Source: JAWLGW01 sp964569055
GTDB lineage: Bacteria; Planctomycetota; J058
NCBI GenBank assembly: GCA_964569055.1
Contig: CAZMSZ010000088.1
Span: forward strand, 1 to 22,480
DNA: 22,480 bases
Direction of reading: 5' to 3'
The notes under the pieces were generated by a model. That model saw only the letters and a program-made list of their open reading frames with translations. It searched no databases and was not told where the DNA came from. Position numbers and translations under genes: made by a program. Of this stretch, positions 1-6,178 are shown one piece after another (the stretch's first letter is position 1; every line of letters begins with the position of its first letter).

Positions 1-169
1 GGCTCGGCCACCCGGCCGCCGCCGAGCCCGAGCCCGAGCCCGTGCCCGTGCCCGATTCCGACTTCGTGCCCGTGCCCGTGCCCGACTCCGACTCCGCCCC
101 CGACTCCTCCGCGCGCTCGCCCTCCGCGCGCTCGCCCTCGTCCTCCTCGGGCCGCTCGCCGTCGCTCAC
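1..169 (-). CDS. Partial protein with acidic low-complexity N-terminus, probably ABC-2 permease (cut by window edge)
   Basis: An open frame begins with GTG at 169 on the minus strand and stays open to the window edge (56 codons). The start overlaps the TGA stop of the upstream ABC ATPase gene in a GTGA junction, which implies translational coupling. The visible part is rich in Glu, Gly, Ser and Thr: two GERAE units followed by alternating Gly-Thr and Gly-Ser dipeptides. No membrane segment or domain is reached. GldA-like ATPases are usually followed by their ABC-2 permease, so a permease with a disordered cytoplasmic N-terminal extension is the best guess. That is inferred from position only. 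The extreme composition could also belong to an unrelated acidic protein. Confidence 0.6.
   Translation of the reverse strand, partial: MSDGERPEEDEGERAEGERAEESGAESESGTGTGTKSESGTGTGSGSGSAAAGWPS
108..137. repeat. 15-bp tandem repeat, two perfect copies, inside coding sequence
   Basis: The unit TCCGCGCGCTCGCCC occurs at 108-122 and again at 123-137 without change. It encodes the two GERAE units in the minus-strand partial protein. Nearby, 15-75 is built of hexamer runs (GAGCCC, then GTGCCC) encoding Gly-Ser and Gly-Thr dipeptides. Such tracts can change copy number by slippage in frame. Confidence 0.85.
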
Positions 170-1131
170 GCCGCGACCTCCTCGTCGCGCAGGGTTAGCT
201 GCACGAAGATCGACTCCAGCGTGGCCCTGCGCGGCGCGAGCTCGATCAGGCCCCAGCCGGCGGCGGCGACGGCGTTCGAGATCGCCTCGCCCACGGCGGC
301 CTCGGGGAGGTCCTCGCCGTAGGCGACGTCGAAGCGCTGGAGCGGGCCGTCGAAGGCCTCCCACAGCGGCTCGACCGCGGTCACGCCCCGCGCGGCGGCC
401 AGCTTGACGCGCACGGCGTCGGTGGTCGCGTCGGCGCGGAGGCCGACCCGGAACGCTCGCTGGCGATGGGCCTCGAGCAGGCCGCTCACCGTGTCGTCGG
501 CGACGGTGCGCCCGCGCGCGATGATCACCACCCGGTTGCAGACGACCTCCACCTCCTGAAGGATGTGGGTCGACAGCACGATCGTGTGCGACTCGCCCAG
601 CTCGCGGATCAACTGGCGCACGCCCTGCACCTGGTTGGGGTCGAGGCCGATGGTGGGCTCGTCGAGGATCAACAGGCGCGGGTTGCCGACCAGCGCGTCG
701 GCCAGGCCGACCCGCTGGCGATAGCCCTTGGAGAGCGTGTCTATGAACTGGCGCGCCCGGTCGCGCAGCCAGGTCCGCTCCATGACGTAGTCGACGCGCG
801 CGGCGAGCTCGCGCCGCGGCACGCCCTTGATCCTGGCGCGGTAGGTGAGGAACTCGCGCACCCGCATGTCGCCGTAGAGCGGGGTGTGCTCGGGCAGGTA
901 GCCGATCCGCCGGCGCGTTTCGACGGGGAAGCGCGCCACCTCGAGCCCGTCCACCTGGATGGAGCCCGCCGAGTAGGGAATGAACCCCACCGCCGAGCGC
1001 ATGGTGGTGCTCTTGCCCGCGCCGTTGGGGCCGAGCAGACCGACCACGTCGCCCGGCGCGACCGAGAACGTGACGTCGCGCAGCGCGAGGAAGTCGCCGT
1101 AGAACTTGCGCAGCTGCTGGATCTGCAACAT
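166..1131 (-). CDS. ABC transporter ATP-binding protein, GldA/ABC-2 type
   Basis: A 321-residue ATPase that should energise an ABC-2 type membrane transporter from the cytoplasmic side. Visible motifs are Walker A GPNGAGKST (residues 34-42), the signature LSKGYRQR (133-140), Walker B LLILDEPT (153-160) and the switch histidine in LSTHI (about 189). The LSKGYRQRVGLADAL form and the roughly 90-residue C-terminal extension after the nucleotide-binding domain resemble gliding-motility GldA-like and other ABC-2 ATPases. The frame is open further upstream to 1254, but ATG 1131 begins the conserved fold, a weak AGGG lies upstream, and a sigma70-like promoter sits inside the longer frame. The stop overlaps the next gene (GTGA). 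The transported substrate is unknown. Confidence 0.93.
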   Translation of the reverse strand: MLQIQQLRKFYGDFLALRDVTFSVAPGDVVGLLGPNGAGKSTTMRSAVGFIPYSAGSIQVDGLEVARFPVETRRRIGYLPEHTPLYGDMRVREFLTYRARIKGVPRRELAARVDYVMERTWLRDRARQFIDTLSKGYRQRVGLADALVGNPRLLILDEPTIGLDPNQVQGVRQLIRELGESHTIVLSTHILQEVEVVCNRVVIIARGRTVADDTVSGLLEAHRQRAFRVGLRADATTDAVRVKLAAARGVTAVEPLWEAFDGPLQRFDVAYGEDLPEAAVGEAISNAVAAAGWGLIELAPRRATLESIFVQLTLRDEEVAA

Positions 1132-1235
1132 GCGAGGCCCTGCTCCGCCCCGTCCCGCCGGCGGCGCCCGGCGCTCGCGCCACCGCAACTCCGTGACGAG
1201 CCTGGGGTTCTGCCCGCGTGTCCCGCGGGGGCGCG

Positions 1236-1264
1236 ACCCTACCCCGGGGGTCATCGAGCGTCAA
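1236..1264 (-). promoter_or_regulatory. sigma70-like promoter for the ABC ATPase operon
   Basis: Read on the minus strand, TTGACG (1264-1259) and TAGGGT (1241-1236) are separated by exactly 17 bp. The -35 matches five of six consensus bases. The expected start of transcription is near 1228, leaving a leader of about 97 nt before ATG 1131. This also argues against the longer ORF start at 1254. Confidence 0.65.
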
Positions 1265-1297
1265 GCGACCGCTTCGGGCGTGCGCGGGCGTCGGCGC

Positions 1298-1326
1298 TCG
1301 TCATCGTCGCGGCGCTTGGTTAGCGT
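1298..1326 (+). promoter_or_regulatory. Candidate promoter for the DUF368 gene
   Basis: TCGTCA (1298-1303), a 17-bp gap, then TAGCGT (1321-1326). The -35 matches four of six consensus bases and the -10 keeps TAnnnT. The predicted transcript start is near 1333, just ahead of the GAAGGGGG Shine-Dalgarno stretch of the TTG start at 1350. Confidence 0.4.
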
Positions 1327-1349
1327 GCGCGCGATCGAAGGGGGCCTCC

Positions 1350-2444
1350 TTGAGCGTAGCCGAAGGCGGAGCCGACGCGCCCGATGCCTCGAGCAGCCCG
1401 AGCAGCGCTGCATCGGCTGACGCTGGCTCGCCTGCGCCGGAGGCCTCGGCCGACGACGACACGATCCCGGGCGGCGCCCGCTGGGACGAAGCCCCTGCGC
1501 TGGTCGGCCGCGGGTTCTGCATGGGGCTGGCCGAGGTGATCCCCGGGGTCTCGGGCGGGACGATGGCGTTCATCACCGGCGTCTACCCCCGCCTGATCGC
1601 CGCGATCCAGTCGATCGACCGCGCGGCGCTCGGCCACCTCGTTGGGCGCCGGTTCTCGGCGCTGCGTGACCACGTGGGCTGGCGGTTCCTGGTCATGCTC
1701 GGCGCGGGCCAGGCGCTCGGGATCGCGCTGTTCAGCCAGGTGCTGCCGCGCTGGCTGCGCGAGGCGCCCGAGCTGGTCTACGGGGTGTTCTTCGGGCTGA
1801 TCGTGGGGAGCATCGTGCTGCTCGGGCGTGACGTCGCGCGGCGCGGTGTGACCTGGATCCACGGGGTGGCCGCGCTCGGCGGGGCCGCGTTCGGGCTGGC
1901 GGTCGTCACCGCGGTCCCCACCGAGGGCCTCCCGGACGGGCCGGTGTTCATGTTGCTCTACGGCATGATCGCGATCTGCGCGATGCTGCTCCCGGGGATC
2001 TCCGGCTCGTTCGTGCTGTTGATCCTGCGCAAGTACGAGCCGGTGATCGACGCCGTCGCCCTGGTGACCCGGTTCGGCGACGGGGCGTGGGTCGCGCTCA
2101 CCACCATCCTGATCCCGTTCGCGATCGGCTGCGCGGTCGGGATCGCCGCGTTCGCCCGGTTCCTGAGCTGGCTGTTCAAGCGCGCCGAGCAGGGGACGCT
2201 CGCGTTCGTGATCGGGATCCTGGTCGGCACGCTGTGGGTGATCTGGCCGTTCCAAGAGCGGGTCTACGTCACGCTCCACGGCAAGGAGAAGCTGCTCAGC
2301 TCGAGCCCGATGTGGCCCGAGGCGCTCGACGCTCGAGCCGCGGCCAGCGCGGGCTGCGTGCTCGGGGGCCTCGCGATCGTGCTCGCCATCGACATCCTCG
2401 CGCGCCGGCGCGCGGCGGCCGGGGGGGTCGAGGCGCCGGGCTAG
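1350..2444 (+). CDS. popT: DUF368 polyprenyl-phosphate translocase (PopT family)
   Basis: A 364-residue polytopic inner-membrane protein of the DUF368 family, which is known to recycle undecaprenyl phosphate across the cytoplasmic membrane for cell-envelope synthesis. The family's two inverted-repeat signatures are both visible: EVIPGVSGGTMAF with the following YPRLI (about residues 62-83), and LLPGISGSFVLLILRKYEPV (about 213-232), each with a PG[VI]SG core. Many hydrophobic segments follow. The start chosen is TTG 1350 because GAAGGGGG lies about 6 nt upstream; the frame is open upstream to 1218 but would run through the candidate promoter. An Ala/Ser/Asp-rich tail of about 45 residues precedes the first conserved helix, unusual for the family. 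The TAG stop overlaps the stop of the convergent metallopeptidase gene. Confidence 0.92.
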   Translation: MSVAEGGADAPDASSSPSSAASADAGSPAPEASADDDTIPGGARWDEAPALVGRGFCMGLAEVIPGVSGGTMAFITGVYPRLIAAIQSIDRAALGHLVGRRFSALRDHVGWRFLVMLGAGQALGIALFSQVLPRWLREAPELVYGVFFGLIVGSIVLLGRDVARRGVTWIHGVAALGGAAFGLAVVTAVPTEGLPDGPVFMLLYGMIAICAMLLPGISGSFVLLILRKYEPVIDAVALVTRFGDGAWVALTTILIPFAIGCAVGIAAFARFLSWLFKRAEQGTLAFVIGILVGTLWVIWPFQERVYVTLHGKEKLLSSSPMWPEALDARAAASAGCVLGGLAIVLAIDILARRRAAAGGVEAPG

Positions 2445-3415
2445 CGCTCCTCGTCGTCACCCTCCTTGGCCGCGGGGACGATCCGCTCGCTCAGGTCCTC
2501 GAGCCAGGCCTCGTGCAGCGAGTCGAGGGTCCGCTGCGGGAGCTCCTGGCTCAGGTCCCGCCCGGCCCGCAGGCCTCGCAGCACCGCGTTGAAGAAGCGC
2601 TGCCCCTTCTTGGTCGAGACCAGGAACGAGACCAGCGCCCAGCTCGCGCTGTAGTGGAGCCGCTCGCGGTCGGCGTCGACCTGGTGGAAGCGGTCGTAGT
2701 CGCGCCCGAGCAGGTCGGCGGGGGTGGGGACCGTGCCCGCCTCGAACGCGGCCGCGATCACGCGCGGGAAGTAGCCGAAGTCGCCCGTGCGGGCGCGCTC
2801 GAGGTTGGCCTCGAAGTTCCGCCGGTTGCCGTCCTGGGCGTCCCAGTACTGGAAGAAGCAGGCGACGCCCTCGTCGAACCAGGGCGGGAGCGGGGCCTGC
2901 CCGGTGAACAGGTGGAGCATGTGGTGGGTCAGCTCGTGCTTGGCCGTCTCGACGGACAGCGTCTTCTTCGGCCCGTCCCCGGCGAGCGTCAGCCAGGTCT
3001 CGCGGAGGTGCGGCGCGTACAGGGCGCGGCGCACGCTCTGGGCGGAGCGCTGGTAGGCGCGCTCGTAGCAGGCGGAGAACTCCGCGTCGTGGCCGAGCAC
3101 CAGGACGGTGAGCGGCGGCGGGAGCAGGAACTCGCCCTTGAAGATCCGCGCGAACGAGGCGAGGAACCGGTCCACGAAGGCGGCGACGTCGCGCGCCGCC
3201 TCCGCGCCGACCGTGGTCCTGACCACGCAGCTCCGCCCGCGCACCTCCACGAACGAGGTCGGATCGTCGACCGCGCGCGGCGCGCCGACCGCCCAGCCCT
3301 CGCTCGGGACCTCGCCCCGGTCGCGTCGGGCGCGCCCCTCGTCGGCCCGGACGGGCGGCGTCCCCAGCCCGGCGAGCAGGACCAGCGCGAGCGCGGCGGT
3401 CGTGCGGTAGCCCAC
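2441..3415 (-). CDS. Secreted HExxH (gluzincin-like) metallopeptidase
   Basis: A 324-residue predicted exported zinc peptidase. The N-terminus has a short basic start, a hydrophobic run (residues 7-18) and a VRA|DE signal peptidase I site after about residue 24. The zinc site HELTH (160-164) is followed by WFDEGVACFF, whose Glu182 is the expected third ligand; this spacing is typical of gluzincins related to DUF1570. The start GTG 3415 is chosen because GAGGAGG sits 7 nt upstream and the signal peptide begins there; the frame otherwise stays open to 3919. A TAGAGT -10-like element lies at 3458-3453. Its TAG stop shares the CTAG at 2441-2444 with the DUF368 gene. The substrate is unknown. Confidence 0.85.
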   Translation of the reverse strand: MGYRTTAALALVLLAGLGTPPVRADEGRARRDRGEVPSEGWAVGAPRAVDDPTSFVEVRGRSCVVRTTVGAEAARDVAAFVDRFLASFARIFKGEFLLPPPLTVLVLGHDAEFSACYERAYQRSAQSVRRALYAPHLRETWLTLAGDGPKKTLSVETAKHELTHHMLHLFTGQAPLPPWFDEGVACFFQYWDAQDGNRRNFEANLERARTGDFGYFPRVIAAAFEAGTVPTPADLLGRDYDRFHQVDADRERLHYSASWALVSFLVSTKKGQRFFNAVLRGLRAGRDLSQELPQRTLDSLHEAWLEDLSERIVPAAKEGDDEER

Positions 3416-3452
3416 GGGAGCCTCCTCGCGCCCGGTGCCGGCGCAGGACCCG

Positions 3453-3458
3453 ACTCTA
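3453..3458 (-). promoter_or_regulatory. Candidate -10 element for the metallopeptidase gene
   Basis: TAGAGT on the minus strand, about 38 nt before GTG 3415, would start a short leader that contains the GAGGAGG ribosome site. No convincing -35 is seen 16-18 bp upstream. Confidence 0.3.
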
Positions 3459-3506
3459 CTCCTCGGTGGAGCCGAGATGCGCCCGACCGGGGCGCGGGTC
3501 CCGGGG

Positions 3507-3512
3507 TAGACT
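3507..3512 (+). promoter_or_regulatory. -10-like element, leaderless arrangement (carboxypeptidase-regulatory-like gene)
   Basis: GGGGTAGACT ends 7 nt before GTG 3520, and no Shine-Dalgarno sequence lies between. A transcript starting the usual 6-8 nt after the -10 would begin at or next to the start codon. No -35 match is visible. Confidence 0.4.
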
Positions 3513-3519
3513 CGCCCGC

Positions 3520-5169
3520 GTGAAGCGCTCCCATGCCATGGCGGGTGGCCTGGTGCTGGCCGGGGTCCTCGGCGGGCTCGGCATGCTGGTCCTGACCCCC
3601 GACTCCACGCCGCTCGGCGGCCCGCTCCGCTCCGGCGGGGGCGGCTCCGCGGCGAGCGGGCCCGCGCAGACGCCCGGGCGACCCGAGCCCGCGCGGCCTC
3701 GTGCGAACGACTCCGCGCCGCCGCCCGCCGTCGACGAGGGCCCGGCGCGCCGACCTCAGCCCGACCTCGCCGACGAGGCGCCGCCCGCGGCGACCCGCGG
3801 CGGCGTCGAGCCGCGCGCGCGCGAGGAAGGACCGTCCAGCCTGCGGATCCGCTGCGTCGACCCCGAGGGTCACGCCCTGGCGGGGGTGCGGATCGAGGCC
3901 CGGCGCGCCAGCGGGGCACCGCTCGAGCCGCAGATCACCAACGCCAGCGGCGAGGTGCGCCTGAGCGGCCTGCCCCGCGGCGAGGCGATCCACGGGCGCG
4001 CCTATCACGCCTGGGTCCACGGCGGCGTCGCGTTCGGTCCGGCCCGCGTGGGGGAGGAGGTGGCGGTCGTCCAGCTCACCCCGGCCGAGATGGGGCGCCT
4101 GAGCGGGCGGATCGTCGACGACCGCGGCCTGCCGGTGAGCGAGGTGGTGCTCAACCTCGTCGACCCCGAGCAGGGCGAGGGCACCGCGGTGCTCGACGCC
4201 GTGGCGCTGGGCCTGGCCCCCGACGGCAGCTTCCTCACCACCCTGGCCGCCGGACGCTACGCGGTCTCGGCGGGGGGGCCCGGGCTGACCGAGTCCGACC
4301 GCACCTACGTGACGGTCGAGCCGGACCGCGAGGCGGGCCCGATCGAGCTGGTCGTGTCGCGCGCGGCCACGATCTCGGGGCGCCTCGCGCTGCCGCCCGA
4401 GCTGGCCGCCGCGCTCCCGCTCGCGCTCGACCTGGTGATGGAGGTCACCTCGGGCACCGAGGAGAACCCCTACACCCGGGTCGATCGGCGCCCGCTGCAG
4501 CTCGACGCCAGCCACGGGTTCTTCGCGGGCGACTGCGCGCCGGGGGCCTATCGGATCCGCCTCGAGCTGCCCGAGGCGGGCGCGAACCGGGTCGGGCCCT
4601 GGGTCCCGTTCTCCCTCGCGCCGGGCGAGCAGAAGACGGGGCTGCTGCTGGCCCTCGCCGAGATGCCCGTCGCGATCCAGGGCCGCGTGCTCGACGACCA
4701 GGGGATGCCCGTGGCCGGCGCGGTGGTGGCCGTGAACGCCCGGCGGGTGGAGAGCGACGCCGAGGGGCGCTACGCCCTGCGCGGGCTCGACCTCGGCGAC
4801 ACCGCGATCACGGCCAAGAAGGAGGGCTACGCGCCCGCCTACCAGCCGGTCAGCTACGACGGGGCGCGCCGCGACGTGGACCTCGTGCTCCAGCGCTGCG
4901 GCGGGATCCGCGGCGCCGTCGAGGGGCCGGACGGGAGGCCGGCGGCTGGCGTCCCGGTGCTCGCGATCTCGCGCGGCGACGACGACACCTATCAGCCCCA
5001 CGACGCCCGCGCGGACGGCAACGGCGGCTACCTGTTCGAGGGCCTCCCCCCGGGGATCTACTACCTCAAGGCCGGCGCGGGGGCGGACCCGTTCGACGTG
5101 ACGGGCGCGCCCAGCGTGCAGGTCTTGCCAGGGCAGGTGGTCGACGCCGCGGCGCTCCGGCTGCAGTAG
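3520..5169 (+). CDS. Membrane-anchored carboxypeptidase-regulatory-like repeat protein
   Basis: A 549-residue envelope protein with no catalytic motif recognised. A basic start and hydrophobic stretch (about residues 8-27) form a signal anchor, followed by a Pro/Ala/Arg-rich linker to about 105. The rest is a chain of beta-sandwich units of the carboxypeptidase D regulatory/SpaA type, recognisable by repeated patterns such as RCVDPEGHALAGVRIEA (from 109), GRIVDDRGLPVSEVVLNL (from about 196), GRVLDDQGMPVAGAVVAV (from 388) and GAVEGPDGRPAAGVPVLA (from about 465), each with a downstream G.Y.L.GL-like strand. Such chains usually act as surface or periplasmic binding or structural modules. GTG 3520 is preferred over the upstream ATG 3466 because the anchor begins there and a -10-like TAGACT lies in the longer frame. 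Confidence 0.82.
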   Translation: MKRSHAMAGGLVLAGVLGGLGMLVLTPDSTPLGGPLRSGGGGSAASGPAQTPGRPEPARPRANDSAPPPAVDEGPARRPQPDLADEAPPAATRGGVEPRAREEGPSSLRIRCVDPEGHALAGVRIEARRASGAPLEPQITNASGEVRLSGLPRGEAIHGRAYHAWVHGGVAFGPARVGEEVAVVQLTPAEMGRLSGRIVDDRGLPVSEVVLNLVDPEQGEGTAVLDAVALGLAPDGSFLTTLAAGRYAVSAGGPGLTESDRTYVTVEPDREAGPIELVVSRAATISGRLALPPELAAALPLALDLVMEVTSGTEENPYTRVDRRPLQLDASHGFFAGDCAPGAYRIRLELPEAGANRVGPWVPFSLAPGEQKTGLLLALAEMPVAIQGRVLDDQGMPVAGAVVAVNARRVESDAEGRYALRGLDLGDTAITAKKEGYAPAYQPVSYDGARRDVDLVLQRCGGIRGAVEGPDGRPAAGVPVLAISRGDDDTYQPHDARADGNGGYLFEGLPPGIYYLKAGAGADPFDVTGAPSVQVLPGQVVDAAALRLQ

Positions 5170-5208
5170 GAGGAGCGCGGCGAGGCGCGCCCGCCCGGGT
5201 CGGTTGGG

Positions 5209-5214
5209 TAGAAT
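5209..5214 (+). promoter_or_regulatory. -10 element of tRNA-Leu
   Basis: TTGGGTAGAAT places TAGAAT 8 nt before the first base of the tRNA acceptor stem, so the transcript would start near the mature 5' end. No clear -35 is visible. The GGGTAGnnT form recurs at protein-gene starts elsewhere in the window. Confidence 0.5.
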
Positions 5215-5222
5215 GCGCGCAC

Positions 5223-5304
5223 GCCGGAGTGGAGGAACGGCATACTCGGAGGTTTCAAAAACCTCTGCCCTTTGGGCTTGTGGGTTCGAATCCCACCTCC
5301 GGCA
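5223..5304 (+). tRNA. tRNA-Leu (anticodon CAA)
   Basis: An 82-nt class II tRNA. The acceptor arms GCCGGAG (5223-5229) and CTCCGGC (5297-5303) pair fully, with discriminator A at 5304. The anticodon stem GAGGT/ACCTC encloses loop TTCAAAA, placing anticodon CAA at 5256-5258. A long variable arm (GCCC-TTT-GGGC) and T arm GTGGG-TTCGAAT-CCCAC follow, as expected for leucine tRNA. The 3' CCA is not encoded. It reads UUG codons, which are rare in this GC-rich sequence although TTG is used as a start codon at 1350. Confidence 0.97.
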
Positions 5305-5309
5305 TTTCG

Positions 5310-5333
5310 GCTCGCCGCGCACGCGCCGCGAGC
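5310..5333 (+). terminator. GC-rich hairpin downstream of tRNA-Leu
   Basis: GCTCGC (5310-5315) pairs with GCGAGC (5328-5333). Inside, a C.C mismatch is followed by further GC pairs from GCGC (5317-5320) and GCGC (5323-5326). It starts 6 nt after the tRNA. No U-run follows, so if it terminates it does so by stem strength or with Rho. Confidence 0.45.
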
Positions 5334-5372
5334 TCGGCAGGTAGGTAGGCAGGCCGCGCGCGAACGAGCGGA

Positions 5373-5378
5373 TACGAT
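5373..5378 (+). promoter_or_regulatory. -10-like element, leaderless arrangement (DUF4058 gene)
   Basis: GGATACGAT places TACGAT 6 nt before ATG 5385, and no Shine-Dalgarno sequence lies between. No -35 match is seen. Confidence 0.4.
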
Positions 5379-5384
5379 GGGTCC

Positions 5385-6170
5385 ATGCCCAGCCCGTTCC
5401 CCGGCATGGACCCCTACCTCGAGCACCCGTTCTTGTGGCCCGACGTCCACAACGCGCTCGTGGCCGAGCTTCGCCGCCGCCTCGGGCCGCTGTTGCGGCC
5501 GAGGTACTATGTCCAGCTCGAGGAGCGGACCTACCTCGCCGACCCCGACGAGGGCCTGCTGTTCGTCGGGCGGCCCGACCTCTCGGCCACGACGTTGCCG
5601 GGTTCCGAGCCGTCGAGCGGCGGAGCGACGCCCCGCTCAGGGGGCGGGCGGGTGTTGACGGTGACGGTGCCCGTGCCCGAGCCGGTGCGAGAGACCTACC
5701 TGGTCGTGCGGGGGGTCGACGACCGTGAGGTCGTGACGGTGCTGGAGCTCCTCTCGCCGACGAACGAGGCGAGCGGCGACGGGCGCCGCCAGTACGAGAC
5801 CGAGCGCCGCAGCGTCCTCGCCTCCCGCACGAACCTCGTCGAGCTCGACCTCCTGCGGGCGGGTGAGCCCATGCCGCTCGTCGGGACGCCGGTGCGGTCG
5901 GACTACCGCGTGCTGGTCAGCCGCGGCGATCGTCGGCCCCAGGGGGAGCTGCGCGCGTTCTCCGTACGCGACCGGCTGCCGGCGTTCGCCCTGCCGCTCC
6001 GCCCCGGGGACGTCGAGCCCGAGATCGACCTGCGCGGGGCGCTCGACGACGTGTACGACACGGGCAGCTACGACCTCAGGATCGACTACCGCGGCGAGCC
6101 GTCGCCGCCCCTGTCGGCCGAGGACGCCGCCTGGGCGGACAGCGTCCTGCAGGCCGCCGGGCGGCGCTGA
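5385..6170 (+). CDS. DUF4058 family protein
   Basis: A 261-residue soluble protein of the DUF4058 family, whose function is not known. Evidence is the characteristic N-terminus FPGMDPYLEHP, the early WPDVHN stretch, the internal VVTVLELLSPTNEASGDGRR segment (LExLSPxNK-like) and a C-terminal region with LPLRPGDVEPEIDLRGALDDVYD. Length and motif order match full-length members. There is no signal peptide or membrane helix. ATG 5385 is the first plausible start after the tRNA hairpin. Its stop and the stop of the convergent oxygenase gene lie in one palindrome with a 4-bp gap between the genes. Family members are often multicopy in cyanobacteria and planctomycetes. Confidence 0.9.
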   Translation: MPSPFPGMDPYLEHPFLWPDVHNALVAELRRRLGPLLRPRYYVQLEERTYLADPDEGLLFVGRPDLSATTLPGSEPSSGGATPRSGGGRVLTVTVPVPEPVRETYLVVRGVDDREVVTVLELLSPTNEASGDGRRQYETERRSVLASRTNLVELDLLRAGEPMPLVGTPVRSDYRVLVSRGDRRPQGELRAFSVRDRLPAFALPLRPGDVEPEIDLRGALDDVYDTGSYDLRIDYRGEPSPPLSAEDAAWADSVLQAAGRR

Positions 6171-6178
6171 GCGCTCAG
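6167..6178. repeat. 12-bp perfect palindrome holding both convergent stop codons
   Basis: CTGAGCGCTCAG is its own reverse complement. It contains the TGA of the DUF4058 gene (6168-6170) and the TGA of the minus-strand oxygenase gene (6177-6175). The stem is too short to be a convincing terminator alone. Confidence 0.7.

Noticed and set aside
466..1323. Long plus-strand ORF opposite the ABC ATPase, and many similar long ORFs elsewhere
   Set aside because: High GC removes stop codons from all frames. The translations are His/Arg/Asp/Gly-rich without domains and lie opposite genes with clear motifs.
5339..5354. AGGT/AGGC tetranucleotide run after the tRNA hairpin
   Set aside because: Four short units are too few and too impure to call a microsatellite or regulatory array.
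5061..5450. Minus-strand proteins containing GGGIRTHKPKGQRF or RWDSNPQAQRAEVF
   Set aside because: These are translations of the tRNA-Leu gene and its flanks, a well-known false protein in databases.
5223..6170. Integrated element using tRNA-Leu as attachment site
   Set aside because: No second copy of the tRNA 3' end, no integrase and no change in composition downstream; DUF4058 genes are often chromosomal.
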